Source: Oceanobacillus sp. Castelsardo (GTDB lineage: Bacteria; Bacillota; Bacilli; Bacillales; Amphibacillaceae). From it: DNA of 64,000 nt. Below the pieces are notes generated by a model that was not told where the DNA came from, made no database searches, and was given only the letters and a program-made list of their open reading frames with translations. This document shows positions 44,704-53,446 of the stretch, in pieces. Location of the stretch: positions 32,314 to 96,313 of the forward strand of contig NZ_LYCS01000012.1 of the NCBI RefSeq assembly GCF_001659985.1. Reading direction: 5' to 3'. The first letter of the stretch is position 1, and each line of letters starts with the position of its first letter. A program made the position numbers and the translations under genes.

Positions 44704-45204
44704 TTAAGCACCTTGTTCTTCTTTTTGTTCTGCAACAGCTTTAGCTGCATAAGCAAAGTTACGAATTGGCGCTTGTAGAACGCTAAGCAACATAGAAACC
44801 ATACCTTCGTAGTTTGGTAGGTCTGCAAGCTCTTTGATTTGATCAAGAGTAGCTATATTACCTTCAATTACGCCACCTTTAATTTCTAGCGCTTCATGGT
44901 CTTTACTGAACTCTTTTAAAATTCTAGCAGGAGCAACCGCATCATCGTTACTGAATGCTAGAGCTGTTGGTCCAACTAAAGTTTCATTTAGTCCACTTAG
45001 TTCAGCGGCTTCTGCTGCACGACGAGTCATCGTATTTTTATATACTTTGAATTCAATTCCTGCTTCACGTAAGTTTTTACGTAACTCAGTAAGCTCACTA
45101 ACGTCAAGTCCACGATAATCCACAACTACTGTAGTTTGGCTATTACGGAATTTATCAGTAATTTCTTCTACTAGTTGTTTCTTTTGTTCGATAATACTAG
45201 ACAT
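44704..45204 (-). CDS. rplJ: 50S ribosomal protein L10
   Basis: Anchors L7/L12 dimers to the ribosome base. The 166 residues start [15 protein letters not shown] at ATG 45204 with GGGAGG upstream; the longer frame at 45228 runs through that site. Own promoter and a leader with a terminator-like hairpin precede it, as in the known L10 leader arrangement. Confidence 0.98.
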   Translation of the reverse strand: MSSIIEQKKQLVEEITDKFRNSQTTVVVDYRGLDVSELTELRKNLREAGIEFKVYKNTMTRRAAEAAELSGLNETLVGPTALAFSNDDAVAPARILKEFSKDHEALEIKGGVIEGNIATLDQIKELADLPNYEGMVSMLLSVLQAPIRNFAYAAKAVAEQKEEQGA

Positions 45205-45432
45205 TGTTCCACCTCCCAATTTTTTCATATACCGTAGCTATAGTTAACCACGAGGATTAATCTAAAGTACATCATATAGAAAAAGCTCTCACGTAGACAT
45301 GAGAGCTTTATATTACAAACATAAATTACCTAATCCATTAAGTTTGTTTATAAAAACCTCGGTAGGATCATTAAGCTTTATATAGCCCCTACTGTCTACG
45401 GTATAACATATTATTTTGTAACAACGAAGGTT
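45205..45432 (-). promoter_or_regulatory. L10 (rplJL) leader with attenuator hairpin
   Basis: A roughly 225-nt untranslated leader between the rplJ promoter and start. It ends with a 10-bp hairpin AAAGCTCTCA / TGAGAGCTTT (45282-45309) followed on the minus strand by TTC, a weak terminator-like end. Firmicute L10 leaders bind L10(L12)4 to control the operon; position and layout fit. Confidence 0.65.
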
Positions 45433-45461
45433 ATTATAACAAACCTATATACGGATGTCAA
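45433..45461 (-). promoter_or_regulatory. rplJ-rplL promoter
   Basis: Minus-strand TTGACA (45456-45461), 17-bp spacer, TATAAT (45433-45438): perfect sigma-A hexamers, 8 bp beyond the rplA stop. Confidence 0.93.
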
Positions 45462-45468
45462 TAACCGA

Positions 45469-46161
45469 TTAACGAAAATCAGAAATATCTATTTTGATTC
45501 CAGGTCCCATTGTAGATGAGATAGAAACATTCTTCAAGTATGTTCCTTTTGCAGATTGTGGTTTAACTTTAACAATTTGTTCAACTAAAGCTTTGAAGTT
45601 ATCTGCTAGTTTTTCATTATCAAATGAAATTTTACCAATCGGAACATGAATGTTCGATGATTTATCTACACGATATTCAACTTTACCAGCTTTAATTTCG
45701 TTAACTGCTTTTTCCACTTCAAAAGTAACTGTTCCGGTTTTAGGGTTTGGCATTAAACCTTTAGGTCCTAATACACGTCCTAATTTACCAACTTCAGCCA
45801 TCATATCTGGAGTAGCTACGATAACATCGAACTCAAACCAACCTTGGTTGATTTTGTTAATGTATTCGGAATCTCCAACATAATCAGCGCCAGCTGCTTC
45901 TGCTTCTTTTAACTTTTCACCTTTAGCGAACACTAGCACGCGTTGTGTTTTACCAGTACCGTGTGGCAACACCATTGCACCACGAATTTGCTGGTCAGCT
46001 TTCTTAGGATCTACTCCTAAACGAAATGCCACTTCAACAGTTTCATCAAATTTAGCTTTAGCAGCTTCTTTTGCTAGTTGAACAGCTTCTGTAATTTCAT
46101 AAACTTTGTTACGATCAATTAGCTTTACAGCTTCTTGATAATTTTTACCTCTTTTAGCCAT
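45469..46161 (-). CDS. rplA: 50S ribosomal protein L1
   Basis: L1-stalk protein guiding deacylated tRNA out of the E site. The 230 residues include [20 protein letters not shown] and end [18 protein letters not shown]. It follows rplK after an unusually long 177-bp gap containing a hairpin. Confidence 0.98.
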   Translation of the reverse strand: MAKRGKNYQEAVKLIDRNKVYEITEAVQLAKEAAKAKFDETVEVAFRLGVDPKKADQQIRGAMVLPHGTGKTQRVLVFAKGEKLKEAEAAGADYVGDSEYINKINQGWFEFDVIVATPDMMAEVGKLGRVLGPKGLMPNPKTGTVTFEVEKAVNEIKAGKVEYRVDKSSNIHVPIGKISFDNEKLADNFKALVEQIVKVKPQSAKGTYLKNVSISSTMGPGIKIDISDFR

Positions 46162-46256
46162 TTCATTTCCTCCTCTATTGTGGTTATAACGGTAATACCT
46201 CCCACTTATAAAAGCGATAACTTTTATAAATCGCGCGATAGTTTTATCACACTCAC

Positions 46257-46291
46257 GAAAAAGGTTGCGATTTATGGCAATACTCGCAACC
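46257..46291 (-). terminator. Terminator-like hairpin between rplK and rplA
   Basis: On the minus strand GGTTGCGA, 13-nt loop, TCGCAACC, then TTTTTC. It lies within what is usually a single rplK-rplA transcript. Further inverted repeats (GCGAT/ATCGC) follow before rplA, so it may be an attenuator or an L1-responsive element. Confidence 0.6.
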
Positions 46292-46338
46292 CTATACCGT
46301 ATTAAAAATTCACTCTAGCAATTTTATCGCTTGCTAGA

Positions 46339-46764
46339 TTAGTCTTCGATAACAATTCCCATACTTCTTGCAGTACCTTCAACCATGCGCATTGCTGATT
46401 CTACATCAGCCGCGTTAAGGTCAGGCATTTTTGTTTCTGCAATTTCTTTTACTTTATCGCGTTTAAGCGTAGCAACTTTATTACTATTTGGCTCACCTGA
46501 CGCTTTATCAAGTCCAGCTGCTTTTTTAAGCAATACAGCTGCAGGTGGAGTTTTAGTGATAAATGTAAATGAACGGTCTTCAAATACCGTAATTTCTACA
46601 GGAATAATTAGACCCGCTTGTTCTTGTGTACGCGCATTAAACTCTTTACAGAATCCCATAATGTTAACACCCGCTTGACCTAATGCTGGTCCAACTGGTG
46701 GCGCTGGATTAGCTTTACCTGCTGGGATTTGCAATTTAACAACTTTAATTACTTTTTTAGCCAC
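46339..46764 (-). CDS. rplK: 50S ribosomal protein L11
   Basis: GTPase-centre protein needed for RelA activation. The 141 residues begin with a GTG start at 46764 ([20 protein letters not shown]) behind [30 protein letters not shown] is conserved. The longer frame at 46773 starts inside the ribosome site. Confidence 0.98.
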   Translation of the reverse strand: MAKKVIKVVKLQIPAGKANPAPPVGPALGQAGVNIMGFCKEFNARTQEQAGLIIPVEITVFEDRSFTFITKTPPAAVLLKKAAGLDKASGEPNSNKVATLKRDKVKEIAETKMPDLNAADVESAMRMVEGTARSMGIVIED

Positions 46765-46864
46765 GAGACACACCTCCTTAAAGTCCGTGATGTGGTAATA
46801 GGGGCAATTTGTCCCCTCCCACTCATATTAAACACTCTTATTCAGAGCGTGAATTAACATAGGA

Positions 46865-46893
46865 ATTTTATCATGAATAATAAAATAATGCAA
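46865..46893 (-). promoter_or_regulatory. rplK promoter
   Basis: Minus-strand TTGCAT (46888-46893), 17-bp spacer ending in TGA (extended -10), TAAAAT (46865-46870). The roughly 95-nt leader has a GGGG/CCCC hairpin at 46800-46817. Confidence 0.78.
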
Positions 46894-47025
46894 GTTTTTG
46901 TCTGAAACAATATACAAGGTAAGCCTTTTTTGAACGTATGATTAACTAGCTGTTCCCCTCTTATCTATCATAGAATCTCTTGAAATCTTGTAGTCAAGAC
47001 CCCGTTCCTGTTAACCTACGACAAA

Positions 47026-47559
47026 TTATAACTTTTCAACTTGAGAGAAATCGAGTTCAACCGGTGTTTCTCTCCCAAACATATTAACATGAACTTTGAT
47101 CTTTTGTTTATCTATGTCAATGTTTTCGATAGTTCCAGTAAAGTCAGCAAACGGACCTTCTTTCACACGGACATTTTCATTCAATTCAAAGTCAACTTCA
47201 ACACGAGTCTCGTTTACGCCCAACTGTTTCAACAGGGTTTCCACTTCATCAGGCAATAATGGTGTTGGCTTAGAACCATGTCCACTTGACCCAACAAACC
47301 CGGTTACTCCTGGTGTATTACGTACAACATACCATGAATCATCTGTCATGATCATTTCTGTCAAAACATACCCAGGGAAAAACTTCTTTTTCACTATTTT
47401 TTTCTTACCATTTTTAATTTCTGTTTCTTCCTCTTCTGGTACAATAACACGAAAGATTTTTTCTTCCATGCCCATTGTTTCGACGCGTTTTTCTAAATTC
47501 ATTTTTACTTTATTTTCATATCCTGAATACGTATGAACGACATACCATTGTTTCTCCAT
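47026..47559 (-). CDS. nusG: Transcription termination/antitermination factor NusG
   Basis: Binds RNA polymerase and modulates pausing and coupling. The 177 residues contain the NGN domain (KQWYVVHTYSGYENKVKMNL; FFPGYVLTEMIMTDDSWYVV) and a C-terminal KOW domain (VKEGPFADFTGTIENIDIDK). It is separated from secE by a 159-bp gap holding a promoter and a terminator-like hairpin. Confidence 0.98.
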   Translation of the reverse strand: MEKQWYVVHTYSGYENKVKMNLEKRVETMGMEEKIFRVIVPEEEETEIKNGKKKIVKKKFFPGYVLTEMIMTDDSWYVVRNTPGVTGFVGSSGHGSKPTPLLPDEVETLLKQLGVNETRVEVDFELNENVRVKEGPFADFTGTIENIDIDKQKIKVHVNMFGRETPVELDFSQVEKL

Positions 47560-47633
47560 TAGACTAGGGCTTTCTTCGCCCTTCCCTCCCTTAATTACGA
47601 TAGATTATTCCGTTACTAGTTTTTATGCAATTT

Positions 47634-47661
47634 AAAAAAACCCGTTATTTGCGGGTTTTAT
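47634..47661 (-). terminator. Terminator/attenuator between secE and nusG
   Basis: Minus-strand AAACCCG, 7-nt loop, CGGGTTT followed by four more T residues. It lies downstream of tandem extended -10 elements, so it could end secE transcripts or attenuate a nusG-specific one. Confidence 0.72.
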
Positions 47662-47680
47662 TTCGAAGTTATTTATTATC

Positions 47681-47700
47681 ATTATAGCATAATTATATCA
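47681..47700 (-). promoter_or_regulatory. Tandem extended -10 elements before nusG
   Basis: Minus strand shows TGATATAAT (47692-47700) and TGCTATAAT (47681-47689), both TGnTATAAT, 11 bp apart. The candidate -35 (TTGAAT, 47706-47711) is 19 bp from the second. Confidence 0.55.
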
Positions 47701-47718
47701 TAATTATTCAAAAGGTTA

Positions 47719-47886
47719 CTAAAGTAGATTTAAACCTAAAGTAATTAACTGGTCTATAATCATAAAGAATATGGACATCAATACTACAGTAGTAACGACT
47801 ATAATAGTATAGTTGGTTAATTCTTTCCCTTTAGGCCAACTAACCTTCTTCATTTCCCTCGAAACGTCTTTTAAGAATTTAAACAA
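47719..47886 (-). CDS. secE: Protein translocase subunit SecE
   Basis: Single-span clamp subunit of the SecYEG channel. Direct translation gives 55 residues: FKFLKDVSREMKKVSWPKGK, then TNYTIIVVTTVVLMSIFFMI as the membrane helix. The amphipathic VSWPKGKEL motif is diagnostic. Start is TTG at 47886 with GGGGGG about 8 nt upstream; no ATG or GTG is available in a suitable place. It lies between rpmG and nusG. Confidence 0.95.
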   Translation of the reverse strand: MFKFLKDVSREMKKVSWPKGKELTNYTIIVVTTVVLMSIFFMIIDQLITLGLNLL

Positions 47887-47932
47887 AGTTGTACCCCCCT
47901 ACTCTACCAAATGCAATCACTAATGAAACCAT

Positions 47933-48082
47933 TTATTTCGTCTCGCGATGCAATGTATGTTTTCCACATATCTTGCAAAATTTGCGTACTTCTAAACGAG
48001 TAGATTTTGTTGATACATTTTTATTAGTTGAATAGTTTCTACTTGAACATATCGCACACGCTAGAGTAACCTTTTTGCTCAT
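47933..48082 (-). CDS. rpmG: 50S ribosomal protein L33 (zinc form)
   Basis: A 49-residue large-subunit protein, found by direct translation ([39 protein letters not shown]). Two CxxC pairs (Cys9/12 and Cys36/39) show the zinc-binding form. Its site between sigH and secE matches rpmGB of Bacillus. Confidence 0.96.
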   Translation of the reverse strand: MSKKVTLACAICSSRNYSTNKNVSTKSTRLEVRKFCKICGKHTLHRETK

Positions 48083-48159
48083 ATTTTCACCTTTATAACT
48101 GAAGTTTCTTTTCTTCTAAATGTAGCATGCTATCCTACATGATGTCAATATATCATTAT

Positions 48160-48816
48160 TTACAACTTAATCTCAATTTCATTAGATTCCAATAACTGTT
48201 CTAATTTCTTCTTCACCCGTTGAAGTGCGTTGTCAATTGATTTCACATGTCTTTTTAGATCTATAGAGATCTCTTGATAGGTTCTTCCATCAAGGTATAA
48301 TTGAAGTACTTTCTTCTCTAACTCGCTAAGTAGTTCAGATAACTTCAATTCCATATCTCCCATTTTTTCTCTATTAACCAATAATTCTTGCGGATCACTC
48401 GCTTTTGAACCTTCAATAATATCCAATAAAGTACGCTCTGATTCTTCATCGTAAATAGGCTTGTCCAAAGATACGTAAGAATTAAGCGGTATATGTTTTT
48501 GCCTTGTGGCAGTTTTAATCGCTGTAATAATTTGACGAGTAATACAAAGTTCTGCAAACGCTTTAAAAGAAGTCAGCTTGTCCTCATTATAGTCACGAAT
48601 GGCTTTATATAAACCAATCATCCCTTCTTGGACAATATCCTCCTTATCCGCTCCAATAAGAAAATATGTACGCGCCTTTGCTCGCACGAAATTCCGATAT
48701 TTTTGTATTAAATAGTCAAGAGCATGACTATTCCCCTGATGAATTAGAGCTAAAATTCCTTCATCATCAAGCAAATGTATGCTTTTATTTTCTTCTTCTA
48801 ATCGCTCGATATTCAA
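48160..48816 (-). CDS. sigH: RNA polymerase sigma factor SigH
   Basis: The transition-phase sigma factor that opens sporulation and competence programmes. The 218 residues have region 2 (DKEDIVQEGMIGLYKAIRDY) and region 4 (LSELEKKVLQLYLDGRTYQEISIDLKRH; quoted in parts) with the SigH-specific RHVKSIDNALQRVKKKLE. It has its own strong sigma-A promoter. Confidence 0.96.
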   Translation of the reverse strand: MNIERLEEENKSIHLLDDEGILALIHQGNSHALDYLIQKYRNFVRAKARTYFLIGADKEDIVQEGMIGLYKAIRDYNEDKLTSFKAFAELCITRQIITAIKTATRQKHIPLNSYVSLDKPIYDEESERTLLDIIEGSKASDPQELLVNREKMGDMELKLSELLSELEKKVLQLYLDGRTYQEISIDLKRHVKSIDNALQRVKKKLEQLLESNEIEIKL

Positions 48817-48858
48817 GAAAAAAGCCCTCCCAATCCCACGCAGTGCACTTTAAAGAAC

Positions 48859-48887
48859 ATTATACAGTCCGTTTAAACAAGCGTCAA
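48859..48887 (-). promoter_or_regulatory. sigH promoter
   Basis: Minus-strand TTGACG (48882-48887), 17-bp spacer, TATAAT (48859-48864), about 45 bp upstream of the sigH ATG. A near-consensus sigma-A promoter in the rae1-sigH gap. Confidence 0.9.
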
Positions 48888-48999
48888 TACTCGCTCGGGG
48901 TGATTTTTAAAATATATAGAAAAAAACAAAAATAACTAAAGGTATTCGATTATTTTCCCTTTTTATCGACAATATTCCACTGGACCTTTTGAACAACCT

Positions 49000-49515
49000 C
49001 TACTCAGAGAACTCGCCTCTTCTCATTTTTTCGAACTTGTTTAAAATAGATTCATCCAATTCTATTTTAGTTTGAGGTTTTATTTGTTTATGGCTTTCGA
49101 TATTTTCTACGATTTGCCGTTCAACATCTTTTAATTCAATATATAATTCACGTGCTGATTTCCTTAATGCACCTTGGGCAAAAATAGTACGTTGTTCCGT
49201 ATAGTCTGAAGTTGCCACATATACTTGGGTTTTAACATTCTTTAATTTTTTTACTAATTTTTCAATACATTCATCTGCCGTTTCCTTTTCTTTCGTATAA
49301 ATTATTTCAACATTAAACTCCTCTAATTTATTTTCAATGCCCCTTACATAGTAAGCGTCAAAGACAATAATGACCCGATATCCCGAATAAGACTGATACT
49401 CGGCCATTAATTCAATCAGGCGATCTCGTGCTTGACCTATGTCTTTATCCTTTAATTGCTTTAATCCATCCCATGCCCCAATAATATTATAGCCATCTAC
49501 TACAACGATAACCAT
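49000..49515 (-). CDS. rae1: Ribosome-dependent mRNA endonuclease Rae1 (YacP, NYN domain)
   Basis: A 171-residue NYN/PIN-like nuclease; Bacillus Rae1 enters the A site and cuts mRNA during translation. Acidic active-site residues are visible in VVVDGYNIIGAWD (Asp6 region), AYYVRGIENK and TADECIEKL plus ATSDYTEQ. ATG overlaps the rlmB stop by one base (TGATG). Confidence 0.93.
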   Translation of the reverse strand: MVIVVVDGYNIIGAWDGLKQLKDKDIGQARDRLIELMAEYQSYSGYRVIIVFDAYYVRGIENKLEEFNVEIIYTKEKETADECIEKLVKKLKNVKTQVYVATSDYTEQRTIFAQGALRKSARELYIELKDVERQIVENIESHKQIKPQTKIELDESILNKFEKMRRGEFSE

Positions 49516-50261
49516 CAGTGCTCTCCTATTGGATATCGTTTACGATAAACTTCATAAAGTAATAGACTACAGGCTACAGAGGCATTTAATGAAGAAACCT
49601 TCCCTTTCATCGGAAGACTTACGGTCCAGTCACATTTCTTTTTAACTAATCTACTAATTCCCTTTCCTTCATTTCCTATAACAACTGCAATTGGTAATGC
49701 ACCATCTAACTCTCGGTAATCTTCTGTTGCTTCCGCTTCTGTACCAACAACCCAAACGTTCTTTTCTTTTAATTCATCAATTGTATTTGCAATATTTGTC
49801 ACTCTTGCTACAGGAATATGTTCTATGGCACCAGCCGCTGTTTTCGCTACAGTTGCTGTAAGTCCAACAGAACGTCGCTTTGGAATGATGACACCATGCG
49901 CCCCAGTGGCATCTGCCGTTCTTAATATAGATCCTAAGTTATGAGGATCTTCTAATTCATCTAATATGATAAAAAACGGTTCCTCCTCTTTGTTTTTAGC
50001 ATGTTGAAATAAATCATCTAATGTTACATATTCGTATGACGCTACATACGCAATCACTCCTTGATGATTACCAGAATTAATTTGATCCAGTTTCGTTTTT
50101 GGTACTTTTTGAACAACGGTACCGGCTTCTTTAGCTAATTGTTGTAGTTTCCCTTGTACATTTTGATTTAAATGTTCCGAAATCATGACTTTATTAACAG
50201 ATCTCCCCGTTTTTAAAGCTTCTATAACCGGATTTTTCCCCATAATAATTTCTTGATTCAT
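49515..50261 (-). CDS. rlmB: 23S rRNA (guanosine-2'-O) methyltransferase RlmB-type
   Basis: SpoU-family enzyme methylating the ribose of a 23S rRNA guanosine. The 248 residues contain an N-terminal substrate-binding domain and the knot motifs ILDELEDPHNLGSILRTADA, VIGNEGKGISRLV and LPMKGKVSSLNASVACSLLL. ATG at 50261 is preferred; an in-frame GTG at 50273 lies inside AGGAGTG and would overlap mrnC by 8 bp. Confidence 0.95.
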   Translation of the reverse strand: MNQEIIMGKNPVIEALKTGRSVNKVMISEHLNQNVQGKLQQLAKEAGTVVQKVPKTKLDQINSGNHQGVIAYVASYEYVTLDDLFQHAKNKEEEPFFIILDELEDPHNLGSILRTADATGAHGVIIPKRRSVGLTATVAKTAAGAIEHIPVARVTNIANTIDELKEKNVWVVGTEAEATEDYRELDGALPIAVVIGNEGKGISRLVKKKCDWTVSLPMKGKVSSLNASVACSLLLYEVYRKRYPIGEH

Positions 50262-50265
50262 ACGC

Positions 50266-50664
50266 TTATTCACTCCTTTCTTCGATAACCCGCACGGCTC
50301 TTTTAAGTAACTCTTCTAAACGGTCCTGATTTTTAGCTAAATAATGATAACCAATTAGAGCTTCAAATGCCGTACTATATCGATATGTTTGGATACTAAT
50401 ATTTTTTGGAGTGGAGCCGGATTTTGCATTTCTCCCTCTCGCAACAACCCGCTCCTCTTCTTCTGATAAAATTCCTTGATCTAACCATTGTAGAATCACT
50501 TTCGCTTGTGCCTTTCCCGAAACAAATGAAACAGCACTATGATGCAAATCATTAGGCTTTATTTGGCCGTTGTTTAAAAGATGTTCTCTAATATATACCT
50601 CATATATTGCGTCTCCCATATAAGCAAGACTTAAACTTTTCATTTGTTTCACATCTAACTTCAT
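50266..50664 (-). CDS. mrnC: Mini-ribonuclease III
   Basis: RNase III-like enzyme without a dsRNA-binding domain that trims 23S rRNA precursor ends. The 132 residues carry the catalytic region SLAYMGDAIYEVYIREHLL and a second acidic patch in FEALIGYHYL. It sits 6 bp after cysS, as in Bacillus. Confidence 0.95.
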   Translation of the reverse strand: MKLDVKQMKSLSLAYMGDAIYEVYIREHLLNNGQIKPNDLHHSAVSFVSGKAQAKVILQWLDQGILSEEEERVVARGRNAKSGSTPKNISIQTYRYSTAFEALIGYHYLAKNQDRLEELLKRAVRVIEERSE

Positions 50665-50670
50665 AATTCC

Positions 50671-52071
50671 TTATCCTCTTTTCCACCGTACTCCTTGTGG
50701 TGTATCTTCTAATATAATCCCTTTACCTTTGAGCATATCTCGTATTTCATCAGCACGGCTAAAATCACGATCTTTCCTAGCCTGATTACGTTCTTTAATT
50801 AAGTTTTCAATATCCTCATCTAATAATTCTTGCTCTTGGTTAAGAGTAATACCTAAAACATTTAAAAGCGTAGCAATTGTCTCTTGGAATGCATGTATCA
50901 CCTCTGTTGATGTTTGCTCTAGTTGTAAGTAAACATTGGCTTCTTTTGATAAATCGAATAAAACAGAGATAGCATTTGCAGTGTTAAAATCATCGTCCAT
51001 CTCTTGCTCGAATTTTTCTTTTAACTTCTTAATTTTTTCCATCCATTCATCGTTATGAACTACTAAATCCATACTTGTTTCTTTTCGATGTTCTAAATTT
51101 TGATAAGCCGTTTTGATTCGTTCAAAACTATTTTGTGCACTTTGTAATAATTCTTCCGTAAAGTTTATCGGATTTCGGTAATGAACACTTAACATAAAAA
51201 AGCGAAGAACTTGTGGGTCATGTTTAGCTATTAAATCCCTAGCTAACACAAAATTCCCTAATGATTTAGACATTTTCTCATTATTAATATTGATATAACC
51301 ATTATGCATCCAGTAGTTTGCAAAGGTTTCTCCTGTATTTGCTTCTGATTGAGCAATCTCATTTTCATGATGTGGGAAAGTCAAGTCTTGACCACCAGCA
51401 TGAATATCTATCGTATCTCCTAAATATTTCTTCACCATGGCGGAGCATTCAATATGCCAACCGGGCCGTCCATTTCCCCATGGCGAATCCCAAGATATTT
51501 CTCCTTCTTTCGCACTTTTCCATAAAGCAAAGTCTAATGGATCCTCTTTCTTTTCTCCAATTTGAATTCTCGCACCTGAACGCAATTCATCTATGGACTG
51601 GTGAGAAAGTTTGCCATACCCTTCAAAAGCTCGAGGTTTAAAATATACATCTCCTCCCGCTTCATAAGCATACCCTTTTTCAATTAATACCGCTATAAAG
51701 TCAATAATATCATCCATTGTTTCTGTTACCCTAGGATTGTGAGTTGCCTTTTTTACCCCTAATGCATCTACATCTTCTAAATAGGCATTAATAAATCTAT
51801 CAGAAATGCTTGGAACTTCCTCACCCAATTCATTGGCTGCCTTAATAATTTTATCATCCACATCTGTAAAATTCAGAACATAATCCACTTTAAAATCTCG
51901 GTATTCAAAATATCTACGTACTGTATCAAAAACAATCGCTGGTCTAGCATTTCCTATATGAATGTAGTTGTATACTGTTGGTCCACAAACATACATGCTA
52001 ACCTTACCTTCAACAAGTGGTTTAAATTCCTCTTTTTCATGTGTTAGTGTATTATAAATTTTTATCGTCAT
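50671..52071 (-). CDS. cysS: Cysteinyl-tRNA synthetase
   Basis: Charges tRNA-Cys. The 466 residues have the class I signature HIGN (about 38-41, [12 protein letters not shown]), KMSKSLGN near 268, and zinc ligands in [19 protein letters not shown] and FPHHENE. Its ATG overlaps the cysE stop by 4 nt. Expression of cysE-cysS is placed under a Cys T-box. Confidence 0.98.
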   Translation of the reverse strand: MTIKIYNTLTHEKEEFKPLVEGKVSMYVCGPTVYNYIHIGNARPAIVFDTVRRYFEYRDFKVDYVLNFTDVDDKIIKAANELGEEVPSISDRFINAYLEDVDALGVKKATHNPRVTETMDDIIDFIAVLIEKGYAYEAGGDVYFKPRAFEGYGKLSHQSIDELRSGARIQIGEKKEDPLDFALWKSAKEGEISWDSPWGNGRPGWHIECSAMVKKYLGDTIDIHAGGQDLTFPHHENEIAQSEANTGETFANYWMHNGYININNEKMSKSLGNFVLARDLIAKHDPQVLRFFMLSVHYRNPINFTEELLQSAQNSFERIKTAYQNLEHRKETSMDLVVHNDEWMEKIKKLKEKFEQEMDDDFNTANAISVLFDLSKEANVYLQLEQTSTEVIHAFQETIATLLNVLGITLNQEQELLDEDIENLIKERNQARKDRDFSRADEIRDMLKGKGIILEDTPQGVRWKRG

Positions 52072-52724
52072 AATGATTTGTTCCCTTCTTTCAATTTGGC
52101 AATTTCCTCACGTAACGTTTCCACTTCTTGTTTTAATTCTTTAATAGTACTTGCAACAGGATCGGGCATATTCTGGTGATCTAAATCTCTTCTTACTCTT
52201 ATACCATCTTGAACAACCACTCTCCCTGGCACCCCAACTACGGTACAATTATCCGGAACATCCTTTACCACTACCGCACCTCCACCTACCTTGGAGTTTT
52301 CCCCTATTGTAATCGAACCAAGCACTTTTGCTCCTGTAGATATCAGTGCATTATCTTTTATAGTCGGATGACGTTTTCCTTTTTCATTTCCAGTTCCTCC
52401 AAGTGTAACCCCTTGAAATATAGTTACATTATCACCAATTTCACAGGTTTCACCAATAACAACGCCCATGCCATGATCGATAAAAAAGCGCCTACCTATT
52501 TTTGCTCCCGGGTGGATTTCAATTCCTGTAAGAAATCTACTTAGTTGTGATATTACCCTAGCTATAAAGAATAACTTGCGTTTATAAAAGGCATGTGCAA
52601 TTCGGTGTGCCCAAACCGCATGTATACCAGAATAAGTTAGTAGTACTTCTAAATATGTTCTAGCAGCTGGATCTTGTTCAAATACAACATCCATATCCTC
52701 TTTCATGCGTTTAAATATCACCAT
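52068..52724 (-). CDS. cysE: Serine O-acetyltransferase
   Basis: Acetylates serine for cysteine synthesis. The 218 residues form the CysE N-terminal helix region ([20 protein letters not shown]) and a left-handed beta-helix of hexapeptide repeats ([40 protein letters not shown]). ATG at 52724 is used because of GGTGGAGA just upstream; the in-frame GTG at 52736 is part of that site. The C-terminal coiled tail is longer than in enteric CysE. Confidence 0.96.
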   Translation of the reverse strand: MVIFKRMKEDMDVVFEQDPAARTYLEVLLTYSGIHAVWAHRIAHAFYKRKLFFIARVISQLSRFLTGIEIHPGAKIGRRFFIDHGMGVVIGETCEIGDNVTIFQGVTLGGTGNEKGKRHPTIKDNALISTGAKVLGSITIGENSKVGGGAVVVKDVPDNCTVVGVPGRVVVQDGIRVRRDLDHQNMPDPVASTIKELKQEVETLREEIAKLKEGNKSL

Positions 52725-52804
52725 ATCACTCTCCACCCTAATCTATTTCTATATTAAAAAATCTGGCATTCGCTATTAGGTTGGGCGAATGCTTTCCTAT
52801 CTGC

Positions 52805-53040
52805 AAAAAAAAGGCGTCTCTGTGTAATAAATACACAGAGACGCCTTTTTGCGCGGTTCCACTCTGTTTGGAGAATTCTCTCCCAACTTATGCTCCATTA
52901 ACGGTAGAGTACCGCCGTCATGTACTACCATTTCCATAACAGACTCCAAGGGGCACTTCAAAAATGTCACTTAAAACCGCTCCCAGCCTAGGCGGTTCTC
53001 TCTGGGTAAGTTATTCACCTTTTACTTTCCCTTTTCTACG
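52805..53040 (-). promoter_or_regulatory. T-box riboswitch, cysteine-specific, for cysE-cysS
   Basis: On the minus strand the T-box sequence AGAGTGGAACCGCGC lies at 52851-52865 and is followed by a 13-bp terminator GGCGTCTCTGTGT / ACACAGAGACGCC (52813-52845) and eight T residues. Upstream are the stem I segments AGAGAGAACCGCC (52992-53004) and a specifier TGC at 52953-52955 within GAAGTGCCCCTTGGAG, matching tRNA-Cys. Uncharged tRNA-Cys would favour the antiterminator and allow cysE-cysS transcription. No clear promoter was found between it and the adjoining repeat. Confidence 0.92.
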
Positions 53041-53048
53041 TTCCTTAT

Positions 53049-53407
53049 ATAAGCTAAGCGTCAATAAACGGGCGCTCCGCTTTTATGTTTCTAGCTCCAG
53101 CGCCCAACGACTAGCATACTTCCCTCACCTCCGTACGATAAAGAAGACTTGCCAATTGATGAAATCAGAGACTTAGTCGCACTTATACCCTTGTGGTGAA
53201 AGTCAACATCGATTCACGGTTAAGGAAGGCCGACTAAAACCAGACTTTGCGTCCAACGTCGGCACACCACTATGAAGTGGCGTGTTTCCTTTATCTCCTT
53301 CGGCAGTGGAATGTACGTCGCTACGACGCACAGGACGTGCTAGTACAGGCATTGCGACAGGACGTCGCGTTCTTAGCCTGTAAGGGCGCTTCCGCTTTTA
53401 TGTTTTA
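53049..53407. repeat. Structured dispersed repeat element between gltX and the T-box
   Basis: About 360 bp flanked by direct repeats GGGCGCT(T)CCGCTTTTATG (53070-53090 and 53384-53405). Internal inverted repeats: GGGCGCT/AGCGCCC (53070-53105), GCCGAC/GTCGGC (53229-53263), CCACT/AGTGG (53267-53280), and nested TACAGGC/GCCTGTA with GCGAC/GTCGC (53344-53382). It is visibly richer in GC than its surroundings. A 34-bp section (53128-53161) recurs inverted at 11685-11718. No convincing gene lies in it: one plus-strand frame crosses it but runs into gltX antisense. It could be a mobile repeat or an expressed structured RNA. Confidence 0.75.
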
Positions 53408-53446
53408 TATTTCTAATATATTATATCTGTTCACTTTTGTGAATGG

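Noticed and set aside
46964..47000. Second rplK promoter with TTGACT and TATGAT
   Set aside because: The spacer is 19 bp, so it is weaker than the 17-bp promoter at 46865-46893 and was not listed.
52964..53176. Plus-strand 70-codon frame
   Set aside because: It is antisense to the T-box stem I and runs into the repeat; not a gene.
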